Source: an uncultured Muribaculaceae bacterium (GTDB taxonomy: Bacteria; Bacteroidota; Bacteroidia; Bacteroidales; Muribaculaceae). Taken from it: a DNA stretch of 32,847 nucleotides. The notes beneath the pieces are model-generated. The model searched no databases, was not told the origin of the DNA, and saw only the letters and a list, made by a program, of their open reading frames with translations. Position numbers and translations under genes: made by a program. Below are positions 16,201 to 24,345 of this stretch, one piece after another. Positions within the stretch are counted from its first letter, which is position 1; every line of letters begins with the position of its first letter. Where the stretch lies: contig CAMWIJ010000031.1 in assembly GCA_947174275.1 (NCBI GenBank), positions 1 to 32,847 on the forward strand, written 5' to 3'.

Positions 16201-17044
16201 CGGATATGATGTTGAATTGGTTGAGGTAGTCCTCGTCGAGAGGGTTAATCTGCACGACCGTCAGACCCAGGGCGTCGGCGAGGCTTTGCGCCTGTCGGGA
16301 GTCGAAATTCTGTTGTATGAACATTACCGTGACCCCCTCGTCGGCAGCGAGGCGGTGGGTGTCGCGCATCTGTCCGGGAGTCATCTCCTTGTTGTCCTGT
16401 CCGACAGGAATTTGCCTCAGACCGTAGTCGCGGGCAAAATATGAGAGAGACGGATGCCATATCAGGAATGCCCCGGAGCCGCTGCCTTTCAGTCGTGATG
16501 CTATCGCGGAGCCGGCGGAGTCAAGCCGAGCTGTCAGCCTATGGTAGTTGGCGTTGTAATAGTCTTTGTGCGCGGGGTCAATCCCGTTGACTGCGGCAAG
16601 CATATTGGCGGCAATCGTCTTGAGGTTGGGGATTGAAGTCCATGTGTGAGGGTCGGCAACTTCGTGCACGTCATTGCCGTGTGAGTGAGTGCCGGTGATA
16701 AGTTTTATGCCGTCGGATGTGTCGATGAAACGCAATCCGGGATTTGACTCGCTGATGCGCGCCGTGAGCGTTTCCTCAAAAGGAAGGTTTCCGGCCTTCA
16801 TATAAAGGTCGGCATCGCTGACCGCACGCAGGGTCTTTACCGTGACCTCAAACGCTTCGGGATTGGCATCGGCCTGCATCAGGGTGACAATCTCGATTGA
16901 GTCGCCGGTGATTTCTCTCAGGAGCGATGCCTGCGGGGGCAGGCTGACAGCTATTGATTTGCGCGTAGAGCCTCTGTCGCTGCATGACGACAGGCCGCAG
17001 AGCATAGAAAATATTATCGCGGAAAGAAAAAATATACGTTTCAT
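16184..17044 (-). CDS. znuA: ZnuA/TroA-like metal-binding lipoprotein
   Basis: A 286-aa solute-binding lipoprotein of a zinc or manganese ABC importer, held in the membrane by the lipobox LSSC (C21). The cluster A-1 fold is recognisable: GTHSHGNDVHEVADPHTW (118-135) gives a short His-rich loop and the ligand H133. H197 lies in WHPSLSYFARDYGL, and a late acidic ligand lies near D270. In most family members a His follows the first strand. Here the same place reads NPEAFE (61-66), so E63 may replace it. It overlaps znuC by 17 bp and is divergent from an Lrp-type regulator 91 bp away. The metal is not certain. Confidence 0.88.
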   Translation of the reverse strand: MKRIFFLSAIIFSMLCGLSSCSDRGSTRKSIAVSLPPQASLLREITGDSIEIVTLMQADANPEAFEVTVKTLRAVSDADLYMKAGNLPFEETLTARISESNPGLRFIDTSDGIKLITGTHSHGNDVHEVADPHTWTSIPNLKTIAANMLAAVNGIDPAHKDYYNANYHRLTARLDSAGSAIASRLKGSGSGAFLIWHPSLSYFARDYGLRQIPVGQDNKEMTPGQMRDTHRLAADEGVTVMFIQQNFDSRQAQSLADALGLTVVQINPLDEDYLNQFNIISDALAQ

Positions 17045-17078
17045 ACCACAAAATTATAAAAAAAATAACATTAAGCGC

Positions 17079-17107
17079 TTGAAAAATTACGATATTCACT
17101 ATATTTG
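17079..17107 (+). promoter_or_regulatory. Promoter of the Lrp/AsnC gene
   Basis: TTG (17079-17081) and TATATTTG (17100-17107) have an 18-nt spacer. The 8-bp palindrome AAGCGCTT (17073-17080) touches the -33 element and could be an operator shared with divergent znuA. Confidence 0.65.
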
Positions 17108-17135
17108 CAACGCAAAACAATTAAGACTATCTATT

Positions 17136-17612
17136 ATGGCTCATACCCAACTCGATTTACTTGACGTTAAGATATTGCAGATGATGTCGGGCAACGCCCG
17201 CAAGCCGTTTCTCGAGATAGCCCGCGAATGCGGAGTGTCGGGTGCGGCGGTGCATCAGCGCATAGGCAAGTTGCAGTCGTCGGGCGTGATAAAAGGGACG
17301 GAAATGCTTGTGGAGCCCTCGGCTATCGGTTACGAGACTTGCGCGTATATGGGATTTTTTCTCAAGGATCCGGCTTCGTTTAATGAAGTGGTGGAGAAAC
17401 TCCGTGGTATCCCCGAGGTCGTAGAGTGTCATTTCACCACAGGCCAGTATGATCTTTTTATCAAGGTATTCGCCCGCAACAACGACCATCTGCTGCATCT
17501 TATCCACGAAAAGCTGCAAAATCTCGGACTGTCGCGCACCGAGTCAATCATATCGTTTAAAGAGGTTTTCAAGCGTCCGCTTCCGGTTGATGACTCCGTG
17601 GTTCGTGACTGA
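17136..17612 (+). CDS. Lrp/AsnC-family transcriptional regulator
   Basis: A 158-aa one-domain-plus-sensor regulator. The N-terminal winged helix (DLLDVKILQMMSGNARKPFLEIA; HQRIGKLQSSGVIKG) binds DNA, and the C-terminal RAM domain (GIPEVVECHFTTGQYDLFIKV) normally binds amino acids or related effectors and drives oligomerisation. I start at the ATG at 17136, 29 bp after a strong promoter -7 box. The frame is open further upstream but that part would run through the promoter. It is divergent from znuA. Target genes cannot be deduced. Confidence 0.93.
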   Translation: MAHTQLDLLDVKILQMMSGNARKPFLEIARECGVSGAAVHQRIGKLQSSGVIKGTEMLVEPSAIGYETCAYMGFFLKDPASFNEVVEKLRGIPEVVECHFTTGQYDLFIKVFARNNDHLLHLIHEKLQNLGLSRTESIISFKEVFKRPLPVDDSVVRD

Positions 17613-17676
17613 TGCGTGCGACATTTTTCCTTCCGGGTTGTTATAATTGCTCCAAGGTATAATAATATTTATAAAT

Positions 17677-18231
17677 ATGACATTTACATTTAATATAATA
17701 TCAGACGAAGTCGAAAACTTCAAGCGAGTGATTGTCGTTGACTCCAACGCTACTTTCATGGAGCTTAAAAACGCTATCTGTGACAGCGTCAATTACGACA
17801 AAAACCAGTTCTGCTCGTTCTTCCTGTGTGAGGGCAACTGGGAAAAGACACGTGAAATCACGATGGAAGACATGGGCTCGAGTTCCGACGAAGATGTCTA
17901 TCTGATGGATGACTGTGTGCTCGGCGACCTTATCGAGGACGAAGGTCAGCGTCTGATATTCAACTTCGATTATCTCACCGACCGCTCCTTCTTCATGGAG
18001 ATGAAAGAGATGACCCCGGGCAAGTCGCTCAAAGACCCCTTGTGCAGCATCTCGCGCGGCACTCCTCCTCCGCAGACCATGGACTTCGAGGAATTCAACG
18101 CCAAGCTCGATGCGACGACCACCGACGCAGGTCTTGACCTCGGCCTTGACGATGAATATTACGGAGAGGCATCGTTTAACGACGATGAGTTTGACGAAAG
18201 CGGATTTGAGGTAACCGACTTCAACGAATAA
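17677..18231 (+). CDS. Plasmid pRiA4b ORF-3-like protein with acidic tail
   Basis: A 184-aa cytosolic protein that resembles the pRiA4b ORF-3 / IS1096 passenger family (PF07929): MTFTFNIISDEVENFKRVIVV, then TFMELKNAICDSVNY, then LIFNFDYLTDRSFFMEM. Family function is unknown. The last 50 residues are strongly acidic (DLGLDDEYYGEASFNDDEF). The start at 17677 fits the fold. An in-frame TTG at 17647 would add only a non-conserved MLQGIIIFIN. It stands between the Lrp gene and the fucose operon but ends in its own terminator, so a link to fucose is unlikely. Homologues without any mobile element are common in Bacteroidales, as far as I recall. Confidence 0.75.
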   Translation: MTFTFNIISDEVENFKRVIVVDSNATFMELKNAICDSVNYDKNQFCSFFLCEGNWEKTREITMEDMGSSSDEDVYLMDDCVLGDLIEDEGQRLIFNFDYLTDRSFFMEMKEMTPGKSLKDPLCSISRGTPPPQTMDFEEFNAKLDATTTDAGLDLGLDDEYYGEASFNDDEFDESGFEVTDFNE

Positions 18232-18278
18232 TAAACGGCAGGGGATAGGCACGACAATTCCCCCGTTAAGAATAATTA

Positions 18279-18318
18279 CAGGCACCGGAGCAACAAATCC
18301 GGTGCCTGTTCGTTGTTA
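18279..18318 (+). terminator. Intrinsic terminator after the pRiA4b-like gene
   Basis: An 11-bp stem CAGGCACCGGA/TCCGGTGCCTG (18279-18289 with 18298-18308) with an 8-nt loop is followed by TTCGTTGTT. A partial copy of its left arm (TACAGGCACCGG) recurs at 18413-18424. Confidence 0.75.
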
Positions 18319-18381
18319 TATCAGCCTGCTGTTGCGGAAATAGAGAGCATTTGTGACAAAGAATGACGCAATATTTTTATT

Positions 18382-18409
18382 TTGAAGCAGCGGAAAAATG
18401 CTAAATTTG
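18382..18409 (+). promoter_or_regulatory. Promoter of the fucose operon
   Basis: TTG (18382-18384) and TAAATTTG (18402-18409) have a 17-nt spacer, slightly short. The leader to fucI is about 75 nt. I see no convincing operator palindrome. Confidence 0.6.
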
Positions 18410-18492
18410 CATTACAGGCACCGGCGGAAACATGCCGGAATGACCTTTGATACACTCTACAGACAAATCTAACGTAAAATATTGTTATTATC

Positions 18493-20268
18493 ATGAAAAA
18501 GTATCCTAAAATCGGTATACGTCCCACGATTGACGGCCGTCAGGGTGGCGTGCGTGAAAGCCTTGAAGAGAAAACCATGAACCTCGCCAAAGCTGTGGCG
18601 GAACTCATTACTAAAAATCTGCGTCATGGCGACGGCACTCCCGTGGAGTGCGTGATTGCCGACGGCACCATAGGCCGTGTGGTCGAAAGCGCGGCATGCG
18701 CCGAGAAATTTGAGCGTGAAGGTGTCGGCGCCACTATATCCGTAACTTCATGCTGGTGTTATGGCGCGGAGACTATGGACATGAACCCCTACTGGCCGAA
18801 GGCGGTGTGGGGCTTCAACGGCACTGAGCGCCCCGGAGCGGTATATCTTGCCGCCGTGCTCGCAGGCCATGCCCAGAAGGGGCTTCCGGCTTTCGGCATC
18901 TATGGCCGCGACGTGCAGGATATAGAGGACAACAGCATACCGGCCGATGTGGCTGAAAAGATATTGCGCTTCGCCCGCGCCGCAATAGCAGTGGCCACGA
19001 TGCGCGGACGCTCTTATCTGTCGATGGGCTCGGTGTCGATGGGCATCGCCGGCTCTATCGTAAATCCTGATTTCTTCGAAGATTATCTCGGCATGCGGTG
19101 TGAGTCGGTCGACCTGACAGAGATTATCCGCCGCATGACAGAAGGCATCTATGACCATGAGGAATATGAAAAAGCAATGGCCTGGACCCGCGAGAACTGC
19201 AAGGTCAACGAAGGAGAGGATTTCAAAAACCGTCCCGAGAAACGCAAGACGCGCGAGCAGAAAGACGCCGACTGGGAATTCATCGTCAAGATGACCATCA
19301 TCATGCGCGACCTGATGATCGGCAATCCACGGCTTCTTGAAATGGGCTTCAAGGAAGAGGCTCTCGGCCATAATGCCATTGCCGCCGGTTTCCAGGGACA
19401 GCGCCAGTGGACCGACTTCTATCCCAACGGCGACTATTCGGAGGCTCTGCTCAACACCTCGTTTGACTGGAACGGCATCCGCGAGGCTTTCGTGCTTGCC
19501 ACTGAAAACGATGCCTGCAACGGCGTGGCGATGCTCTTCGGCCATCTGCTGACAGGCACTTCGCAGATTTTTTCCGATGTCCGCACCTATTGGAGCCCCG
19601 AGGCAGTGAAGCGCGTCACCGGCAAGGAGCTTACCGGCCGTGCCGCCGACGGTATAATACATCTTATCAACTCCGGCGCAACCACTCTCGACGCCACCGG
19701 TGCGATGACCGACGCCGACGGCGCTCCTGTCATGAAGCAGGTTGGCGATATCACCGAAAATGATGTGAAGGAGTGTCTCAAGGCCACCACATGGTATCCT
19801 GCCGACCGCGATTATTTCCGTGGCGGCGGCTTCTCGTCAAACTTCCTTTCGAAGGGCGGCATGCCGGTGACAATGTCACGACTGAATATAATCAAAGGAC
19901 TCGGCCCGGTACTCCAGATTGCCGAAGGCTGGACAGTGGAGATTGATCCGGAGATAAACCGCGCGCTCGACATGCGTACCGACCCGACATGGCCCACGAC
20001 ATGGTTTGTGCCCCGCCTGTGCGACAAGCCTGCTTTCCGCGATGTCTATTCGGTGATGAACAACTGGGGCGCCAATCACGGAGCCATATCTTACGGCCAT
20101 ATCGGTCAGGACCTTATCACTCTCGCCTCGATATTGCGAATACCGGTGTGCATGCACAATGTCGACGAGGACAAGATATTCCGTCCGGCAGCGTGGAACG
20201 CCTTCGGCATGGATAAGGAAGGCTCTGACTACAGGGCATGTGAAACTTACGGTCCAATCTATAAATGA
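18493..20268 (+). CDS. fucI: L-fucose isomerase
   Basis: It converts L-fucose to L-fuculose in the cytoplasm, the first catabolic step, and needs Mn2+. The 591-aa product has the family length and starts [14 protein letters not shown]. The metal and catalytic residues known in the E. coli enzyme (E337, D361, H528) fall at E338 (LATEND), D362 (FSDVRTY) and H529 ([14 protein letters not shown]), one residue off throughout. It is the first gene of fucI-fucA-fucK-fucP-mutarotase, and its stop codon overlaps the fucA start by 4 bp. The same family also isomerises D-arabinose, but gene context supports fucose. Confidence 0.98.
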   Translation: MKKYPKIGIRPTIDGRQGGVRESLEEKTMNLAKAVAELITKNLRHGDGTPVECVIADGTIGRVVESAACAEKFEREGVGATISVTSCWCYGAETMDMNPYWPKAVWGFNGTERPGAVYLAAVLAGHAQKGLPAFGIYGRDVQDIEDNSIPADVAEKILRFARAAIAVATMRGRSYLSMGSVSMGIAGSIVNPDFFEDYLGMRCESVDLTEIIRRMTEGIYDHEEYEKAMAWTRENCKVNEGEDFKNRPEKRKTREQKDADWEFIVKMTIIMRDLMIGNPRLLEMGFKEEALGHNAIAAGFQGQRQWTDFYPNGDYSEALLNTSFDWNGIREAFVLATENDACNGVAMLFGHLLTGTSQIFSDVRTYWSPEAVKRVTGKELTGRAADGIIHLINSGATTLDATGAMTDADGAPVMKQVGDITENDVKECLKATTWYPADRDYFRGGGFSSNFLSKGGMPVTMSRLNIIKGLGPVLQIAEGWTVEIDPEINRALDMRTDPTWPTTWFVPRLCDKPAFRDVYSVMNNWGANHGAISYGHIGQDLITLASILRIPVCMHNVDEDKIFRPAAWNAFGMDKEGSDYRACETYGPIYK

Positions 20269-20915
20269 TATCAGTTATGGCAACACAGGAAGCAATAGAC
20301 CGTTTTGTGGAAATGGCACGGCGCGTGGGACGCGCCGGCCTCACAGTGTGCAGCAGCGGCAATCTGTCGGTGCGTATCGGCGATGAAGTGCTCATATCGG
20401 GCACCGGTTCGTGGGTGCCTGAACTGACGGCCGACCGGGTGTCGGTGTGCCGTTTTGCTGACGGCGAGGTGCTCAACGGCATCCGTCCGTCGATTGAGTC
20501 GGTGTTTCATCTGGGTGTGATGCGCGAGCGTCAGGATGTGGGGTGTGTGCTTCATTTCCAGTCGCCTTACGCTACGGCTGTAGCCTGCATGAAGAAGCGT
20601 CCGGAAAATCTTAATTTCACAGCCGAGTGCCCGCTGCATGTAGGCGAGGAAATCCCCATGATACCTTACTATCGGCCCGGCTCGCCGGAACTGGCGAATG
20701 CCGTGGTCGAGGCGATGCGCGACCATAACTCCGTGATGCTTCTCAAACACGGGCAGGTGGTGTGCGGCAAGGACTTCGACCAGGCGTTGGAGCGAGCCAC
20801 ATTCTTCGAGATGGCCTGCCGCATAGCTGTGCTTAACGGAGACAATGTCGATCCGCTCACCCGCGCCGAGATTGATGACCTTGATGTTTATTTTCTTGGC
20901 AAACAGGGCAAATGA
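20265..20915 (+). CDS. fucA: L-fuculose-1-phosphate aldolase (class II aldolase/adducin family)
   Basis: It should split L-fuculose 1-phosphate into dihydroxyacetone phosphate and L-lactaldehyde. The 216-aa protein shows [13 protein letters not shown] (25-37), the general acid E79 in RPSIESVFH, and H162 in LLKHGQ. In E. coli FucA zinc is held by H92, H94 and H155, with HNH in the strand. Here that strand reads [12 protein letters not shown], so H97 is kept but the second ligand is Q99. The overlapping ATGA at 20265 allows translational coupling to fucI. An ATG at 20277 ([10 protein letters not shown]) is equally plausible. It overlaps fucK by 4 bp. Confidence 0.92.
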   Translation: MISVMATQEAIDRFVEMARRVGRAGLTVCSSGNLSVRIGDEVLISGTGSWVPELTADRVSVCRFADGEVLNGIRPSIESVFHLGVMRERQDVGCVLHFQSPYATAVACMKKRPENLNFTAECPLHVGEEIPMIPYYRPGSPELANAVVEAMRDHNSVMLLKHGQVVCGKDFDQALERATFFEMACRIAVLNGDNVDPLTRAEIDDLDVYFLGKQGK

Positions 20916-22339
20916 TGCCGACAGATAAAATAGAAAACAACCCGGGCGCGCCCGCTTACATCGCCGTTGATTTCGGTGGTGGCAGCGGGCGTGTCATTGC
21001 CGGGATCATAGACGGAGACAAAACGCTCAGGCTTGTGGAAGTGCACCGTTTCACCAACCGTCAGGTGCGTTGCGGCGGACGTCTCTATTGGGATTTCCTG
21101 TCGCTGTATGCCGAGATGGTGGAAGGACTGCGCAAGGCTGTGGCTTCCGGAATGAGGATACGCAGCGTCGGCATTGACACCTGGGGCGTTGATTTCGGAC
21201 TAATTGATGCGGCCGGCAATCTGCTTGGCAATCCGGTGTGTTACCGCGACGAGGCTGTGGAGGGGCTTCCCGAAGAGTTTTTTGCGACGCACTCGCGGCA
21301 GGAGCATTATGCGGTAAACGGCACTCAGGTGATGGCGATAAACACGATGTTCCGCCTGATGGCATTGCGACGCGACGCGCCCGATATGCTTGCGGCCGCA
21401 CGTCATCTGCTCTTCATGCCTGATCTCTTCAGCTATTTCCTGACCGGACGGCCTGACAATGAATACACTATAGCGTCGACATCCGAACTGCTTGACGCCC
21501 GCACCCGCGACTGGGATTACAAGCTGATTGACGAACTCGGACTTCCACGCGCGATTTTCGGTAAAATCGTGATGCCGGGGACATCGAGGGGCTTTTTGCG
21601 CGACGATGTGGCAAAGTCAATCGGTGTCGATTATCCGGTGGAGGTTATAGCTGTCGGCTCTCACGACACGGCAAGTGCGGTGTTCGCAACCGTCCGGAGC
21701 GGCGCCGACGGCTCTGTGGCGTGGCTCAGCTCGGGCACATGGTCGTTGCTCGGCATCGATCTTCCACAGCCGATACTGACCGAAGAGGCGCGTGTGGCAG
21801 GATTTACCAATGAAGGGGGCGTGGGCCGACGGATACGTTTTCTCCAGAATATCACCGGACTGTGGATGCTCCAGCGGCTTATGGCGGCGTGGAGCGAAAA
21901 CGGAACCGGAGTCGACATCGTTGAACTTATAAAGGAAGCTGAGGCGGCTGACATTGACTCAGTCGTCGATGTCGACGACCCTGTGTTTGCCTCGGCAATG
22001 AATATGGACGAGGTGCTCGCCGGATATTGCCGCCGCAACGGACTGCGCGTGCCCGTTACACGCGGCGAGGCTGCAAGGGTGGTGATTATGTCGCTTGCGC
22101 AGCGTTATGCCCGCGGCATCAGGCAACTCAATGCATTGCTCGACACTCCGGTGACAAAGCTGCGCATCATGGGTGGCGGAAGCCGCAACAAGCTGCTCAA
22201 CCGACTCACTGCCGAGGCTGCCGGCATTGAGGTTGAGGCCGCTGATGTCGAGGCTACTGCCATTGGCAATATCCTCGTGCAGGCGATTGCTGACGGGGCG
22301 GTGGCGTCACGCGACGATATCACGGCCGTGACGATGTAA
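20912..22339 (+). CDS. fucK: L-fuculokinase (FGGY family, rhamnulokinase-like)
   Basis: It phosphorylates L-fuculose with ATP to L-fuculose 1-phosphate. The 475-aa protein is a sugar kinase of the FGGY/ASKHA fold: phosphate-1 loop DFGGGSGR (20-27), GIDTWGVDFG (87-96), catalytic base D252 in GSHDTASA, and adenosine loop GGGSRN (421-426). By sequence it is closer to the rhamnulokinase (RhaB) branch than to E. coli FucK, as in Bacteroides fucose operons. Its place between fucA and fucP fixes the likely substrate. It begins 4 bp inside fucA (ATGA). Confidence 0.93.
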   Translation: MMPTDKIENNPGAPAYIAVDFGGGSGRVIAGIIDGDKTLRLVEVHRFTNRQVRCGGRLYWDFLSLYAEMVEGLRKAVASGMRIRSVGIDTWGVDFGLIDAAGNLLGNPVCYRDEAVEGLPEEFFATHSRQEHYAVNGTQVMAINTMFRLMALRRDAPDMLAAARHLLFMPDLFSYFLTGRPDNEYTIASTSELLDARTRDWDYKLIDELGLPRAIFGKIVMPGTSRGFLRDDVAKSIGVDYPVEVIAVGSHDTASAVFATVRSGADGSVAWLSSGTWSLLGIDLPQPILTEEARVAGFTNEGGVGRRIRFLQNITGLWMLQRLMAAWSENGTGVDIVELIKEAEAADIDSVVDVDDPVFASAMNMDEVLAGYCRRNGLRVPVTRGEAARVVIMSLAQRYARGIRQLNALLDTPVTKLRIMGGGSRNKLLNRLTAEAAGIEVEAADVEATAIGNILVQAIADGAVASRDDITAVTM

Positions 22340-22395
22340 TGCCGGTTGCTGATATGCGCCGGCCGCACACCGGCCTGCTGTAAATTATTTTATCT

Positions 22396-23718
22396 ATGAA
22401 AAAATCCATGAAAACTGAAAAAAACTCTATATTGCATTTCAACGGTGTCAGCTTTGTGGTGCCTTTTGTGCTCATTACAAGCTGTTTCGCGTTGTGGGGA
22501 TTTGCCAATGACATAACCAATCCGATGGTTAAGGCGTTCTCCAAAATCTTCCGTATGAGTGTGACGGAGGGCGCGCTGGTGCAGGTGGCTTTCTACGGAG
22601 GCTACTTCGCCATGGCGTTTCCTGCCGCGATATTCATACGCCGTTTCAGCTATAAGGCCGGAGTGATGCTCGGGCTCGGGCTGTATGCCCTCGGTGCGCT
22701 TCTTTTCCTTCCGGCAAAGGAGACGGGCGAGTATTATCCTTTCCTGATAGCATATTTCGTGCTGACCTGCGGGCTTTCGGTGCTCGAGACATCGTGCAAT
22801 CCGTATATTCTTGCGATGGGCTCAGAGGATACGGCCACGCGACGCCTCAATCTCGCCCAGGCATTCAATCCTGTCGGCTCGCTGCTTGGCATGTTTGTTG
22901 CGATGAATTTCATACAGAACCGTCTTGACCCTGCCGATACCGCCGACCGCGCCAATATGGGTGAGGCTGCCTTTGAGGCTGTCAAGGAGCATGACCTGTC
23001 GGTGCTTATCGGGCCGTATCTCATAATCGGACTGATTGTGATTGCGATGCTTCTCGTGATACGGTTTTCGGGAATACCGAAATGCGGCGAGGCATCGAAG
23101 AAAATCAATTTCTTCGCTTCGGTGCGCCGTATATTCAAGTTGCGACGTTATCGTGAAGGGGTAGTGGCTCAGTTCTTCTATGTCGGGGCGCAGATCATGT
23201 GCTGGACATTCATAATCCAGTATGGCACACGTGTTTTCGTGGGTCAAGGTATGGGTGAAAAAGCCGCGGAAGTGCTGTCGCAGCAATATAATATCATAGC
23301 AATGGTGATATTCTGCTGCTCGCGTTTCATCTGCACGTTCCTGCTGAAATATTTCAATCCCGGAGTCTTGCTCCGCACGCTTGCCGTGGCTGCGTGCTGC
23401 TTTACGCTGGGTGTGATTTTCATCGACGGGGTGTTTGGCTTGTATTGTCTCGTGGCAGTGTCGGCCTGTATGTCGCTGATGTTCCCGACGATCTATGGCA
23501 TCGCGCTCGAGGGGCTCGGCGAGGATGCGAAGTTCGGTGCCGCCGGTCTGATTATGGCAATTCTCGGCGGTTCGGTGCTGCCGCCGCTTCAGGCGAGCAT
23601 AATAGACAAGGGTGTCGTGCTGGGTATGCCGGCTGTCAACGTGTCGTTTGTGCTGCCGTTGATATGTTTCGTGGTTGTGATGGTCTACGGCCACCGCACA
23701 CGTAATCTGAAAGCATGA
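22396..23718 (+). CDS. fucP: L-fucose:H+ symporter
   Basis: A 440-aa major-facilitator permease of the FHS family with about twelve membrane segments. The proton-coupling acids of E. coli FucP (D46, E135) are matched by D39 in FANDITNP and E131 in LETSCNPY. LNLAQAFNPVGSLLG is a family hallmark. It brings L-fucose across the inner membrane to feed fucI. It begins 56 bp after fucK with no promoter or terminator visible in the gap, so it belongs to the operon. M5 is an alternative start. Confidence 0.96.
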   Translation: MKKSMKTEKNSILHFNGVSFVVPFVLITSCFALWGFANDITNPMVKAFSKIFRMSVTEGALVQVAFYGGYFAMAFPAAIFIRRFSYKAGVMLGLGLYALGALLFLPAKETGEYYPFLIAYFVLTCGLSVLETSCNPYILAMGSEDTATRRLNLAQAFNPVGSLLGMFVAMNFIQNRLDPADTADRANMGEAAFEAVKEHDLSVLIGPYLIIGLIVIAMLLVIRFSGIPKCGEASKKINFFASVRRIFKLRRYREGVVAQFFYVGAQIMCWTFIIQYGTRVFVGQGMGEKAAEVLSQQYNIIAMVIFCCSRFICTFLLKYFNPGVLLRTLAVAACCFTLGVIFIDGVFGLYCLVAVSACMSLMFPTIYGIALEGLGEDAKFGAAGLIMAILGGSVLPPLQASIIDKGVVLGMPAVNVSFVLPLICFVVVMVYGHRTRNLKA

Positions 23719-23742
23719 TTTAGAGAGTGTTGCAGAACTTCA

Positions 23743-23849
23743 AAACGTAGGGACGTACGGGCCGTGTGTCTGTGTGTAATGTCTGATAATCAAGGTATTG
23801 GCAGACGATGTTGGCGGACGCACGAGCCGTGCGTCCCTACGTTTGGGAG
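23743..23849. repeat. Dispersed palindromic (REP-like) intergenic repeat, copy B
   Basis: An imperfect inverted repeat: the left arm near 23743-23772 (AACGTAGGGACGTACGGGCC) pairs with the right arm 23815-23844. The spacer CTGATAATCAAGGTATTGGC and the right arm match copy A at 35-112. Copy B has a partial doubling of the spacer end (TTGGCAGAC then TTGGCGGAC). It separates fucP from the mutarotase gene and could form an mRNA stem that protects or trims the upstream message. Confidence 0.75.
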
Positions 23850-23872
23850 GTTTTAACTAAAATAGAATAGAA

Positions 23873-24253
23873 ATGACAGAAGGATTTAAAGTAAAGAAAT
23901 ATGATGTGCCCGTCAAACGCTATTGCCGCACCATGAAGCTGCGTGAGGGCGACCGTAAGTTTATCGACGATTACCGACATGCCCATTCCGAAGGGGTGAT
24001 ATGGCAGGAAATCATCGACGGCATAAGGCAGGTGGGTATTCTCGAGATGGAGATATACATTCTTGACAACCGCCTGTTTATGATTGTCGAGACTCCGCTC
24101 GATTTCAATTGGGACGAGGCGATGGCCCGGCTCGCCACGCTTCCGCGTCAGCAGGAATGGGAGACATTCATGTCGCGTTTTCAGGACTGTTCGGCCGAGG
24201 CTACAGCCGATGAAAAATGGCAGATGATGGACCGCATGTTCCATCTGTATTAA
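23873..24253 (+). CDS. Sugar mutarotase of the L-rhamnose mutarotase (RhaM/RhaU) family
   Basis: A 126-aa cytoplasmic dimeric ferredoxin-like protein that interconverts alpha and beta anomers of 6-deoxy-L-sugars. Family features: YCRTMKLREGD, YRHAHSEGVIWQEI with the conserved His pair, GILEMEIYILDNRLFMIVE and a C-terminal aromatic-rich segment. In this position it most likely acts on L-fucose to supply the anomer used by FucI. RhaM-type mutarotases stand in for FucU in many Bacteroidetes operons. It is the last gene of the operon, 154 bp after fucP with a palindromic repeat between, and is followed by a strong terminator. Confidence 0.88.
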   Translation: MTEGFKVKKYDVPVKRYCRTMKLREGDRKFIDDYRHAHSEGVIWQEIIDGIRQVGILEMEIYILDNRLFMIVETPLDFNWDEAMARLATLPRQQEWETFMSRFQDCSAEATADEKWQMMDRMFHLY

Positions 24254-24278
24254 GATTTGCAAGCAGAATGGGTAAAAA

Positions 24279-24327
24279 TTAAAAGACACAATCCACGATT
24301 TTCCGCATAGTGGATTGTGTCTTTTAA
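24279..24327. terminator. Bidirectional terminator of the fucose operon and the LRR gene
   Basis: A perfect 18-bp stem TTAAAAGACACAATCCAC (24279-24296) pairs with 24310-24327 around a 13-nt loop. It ends in TTTTAA on both strands and sits between two convergent genes. Confidence 0.85.
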
Positions 24328-24345
24328 TACATATATTGATTGGTA

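Noticed and set aside
17049-17056. Minus-strand TAATTTTG as a znuA promoter
   Set aside because: It is only a few bases before the znuA ATG and has no -33 partner, so it would make a leaderless message.
16842-17135. Upstream extension of the Lrp frame
   Set aside because: It would run across znuA and the Lrp promoter; the winged helix begins at the ATG at 17136.
18748-19662. 304-codon frame on the minus strand inside fucI
   Set aside because: It is fully antisense to a well-conserved fucI, has no domain-like sequence, and arises from GC-rich codon bias.
20912-22339. Reading the kinase as rhamnulokinase
   Set aside because: The sequence is RhaB-like, but its place between fucA and fucP and overlap with fucA favour fuculose; no rhamnose genes are present.
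22340-22395. GC-rich dyad between fucK and fucP as a terminator
   Set aside because: The stem is short (GGCCG/CGGCC) without a T-run, and fucP has no promoter of its own.
22822-23694. 290-codon minus-strand frame inside fucP
   Set aside because: Its His/Arg-rich, low-hydrophobicity content is typical of the complement of membrane-protein codons.
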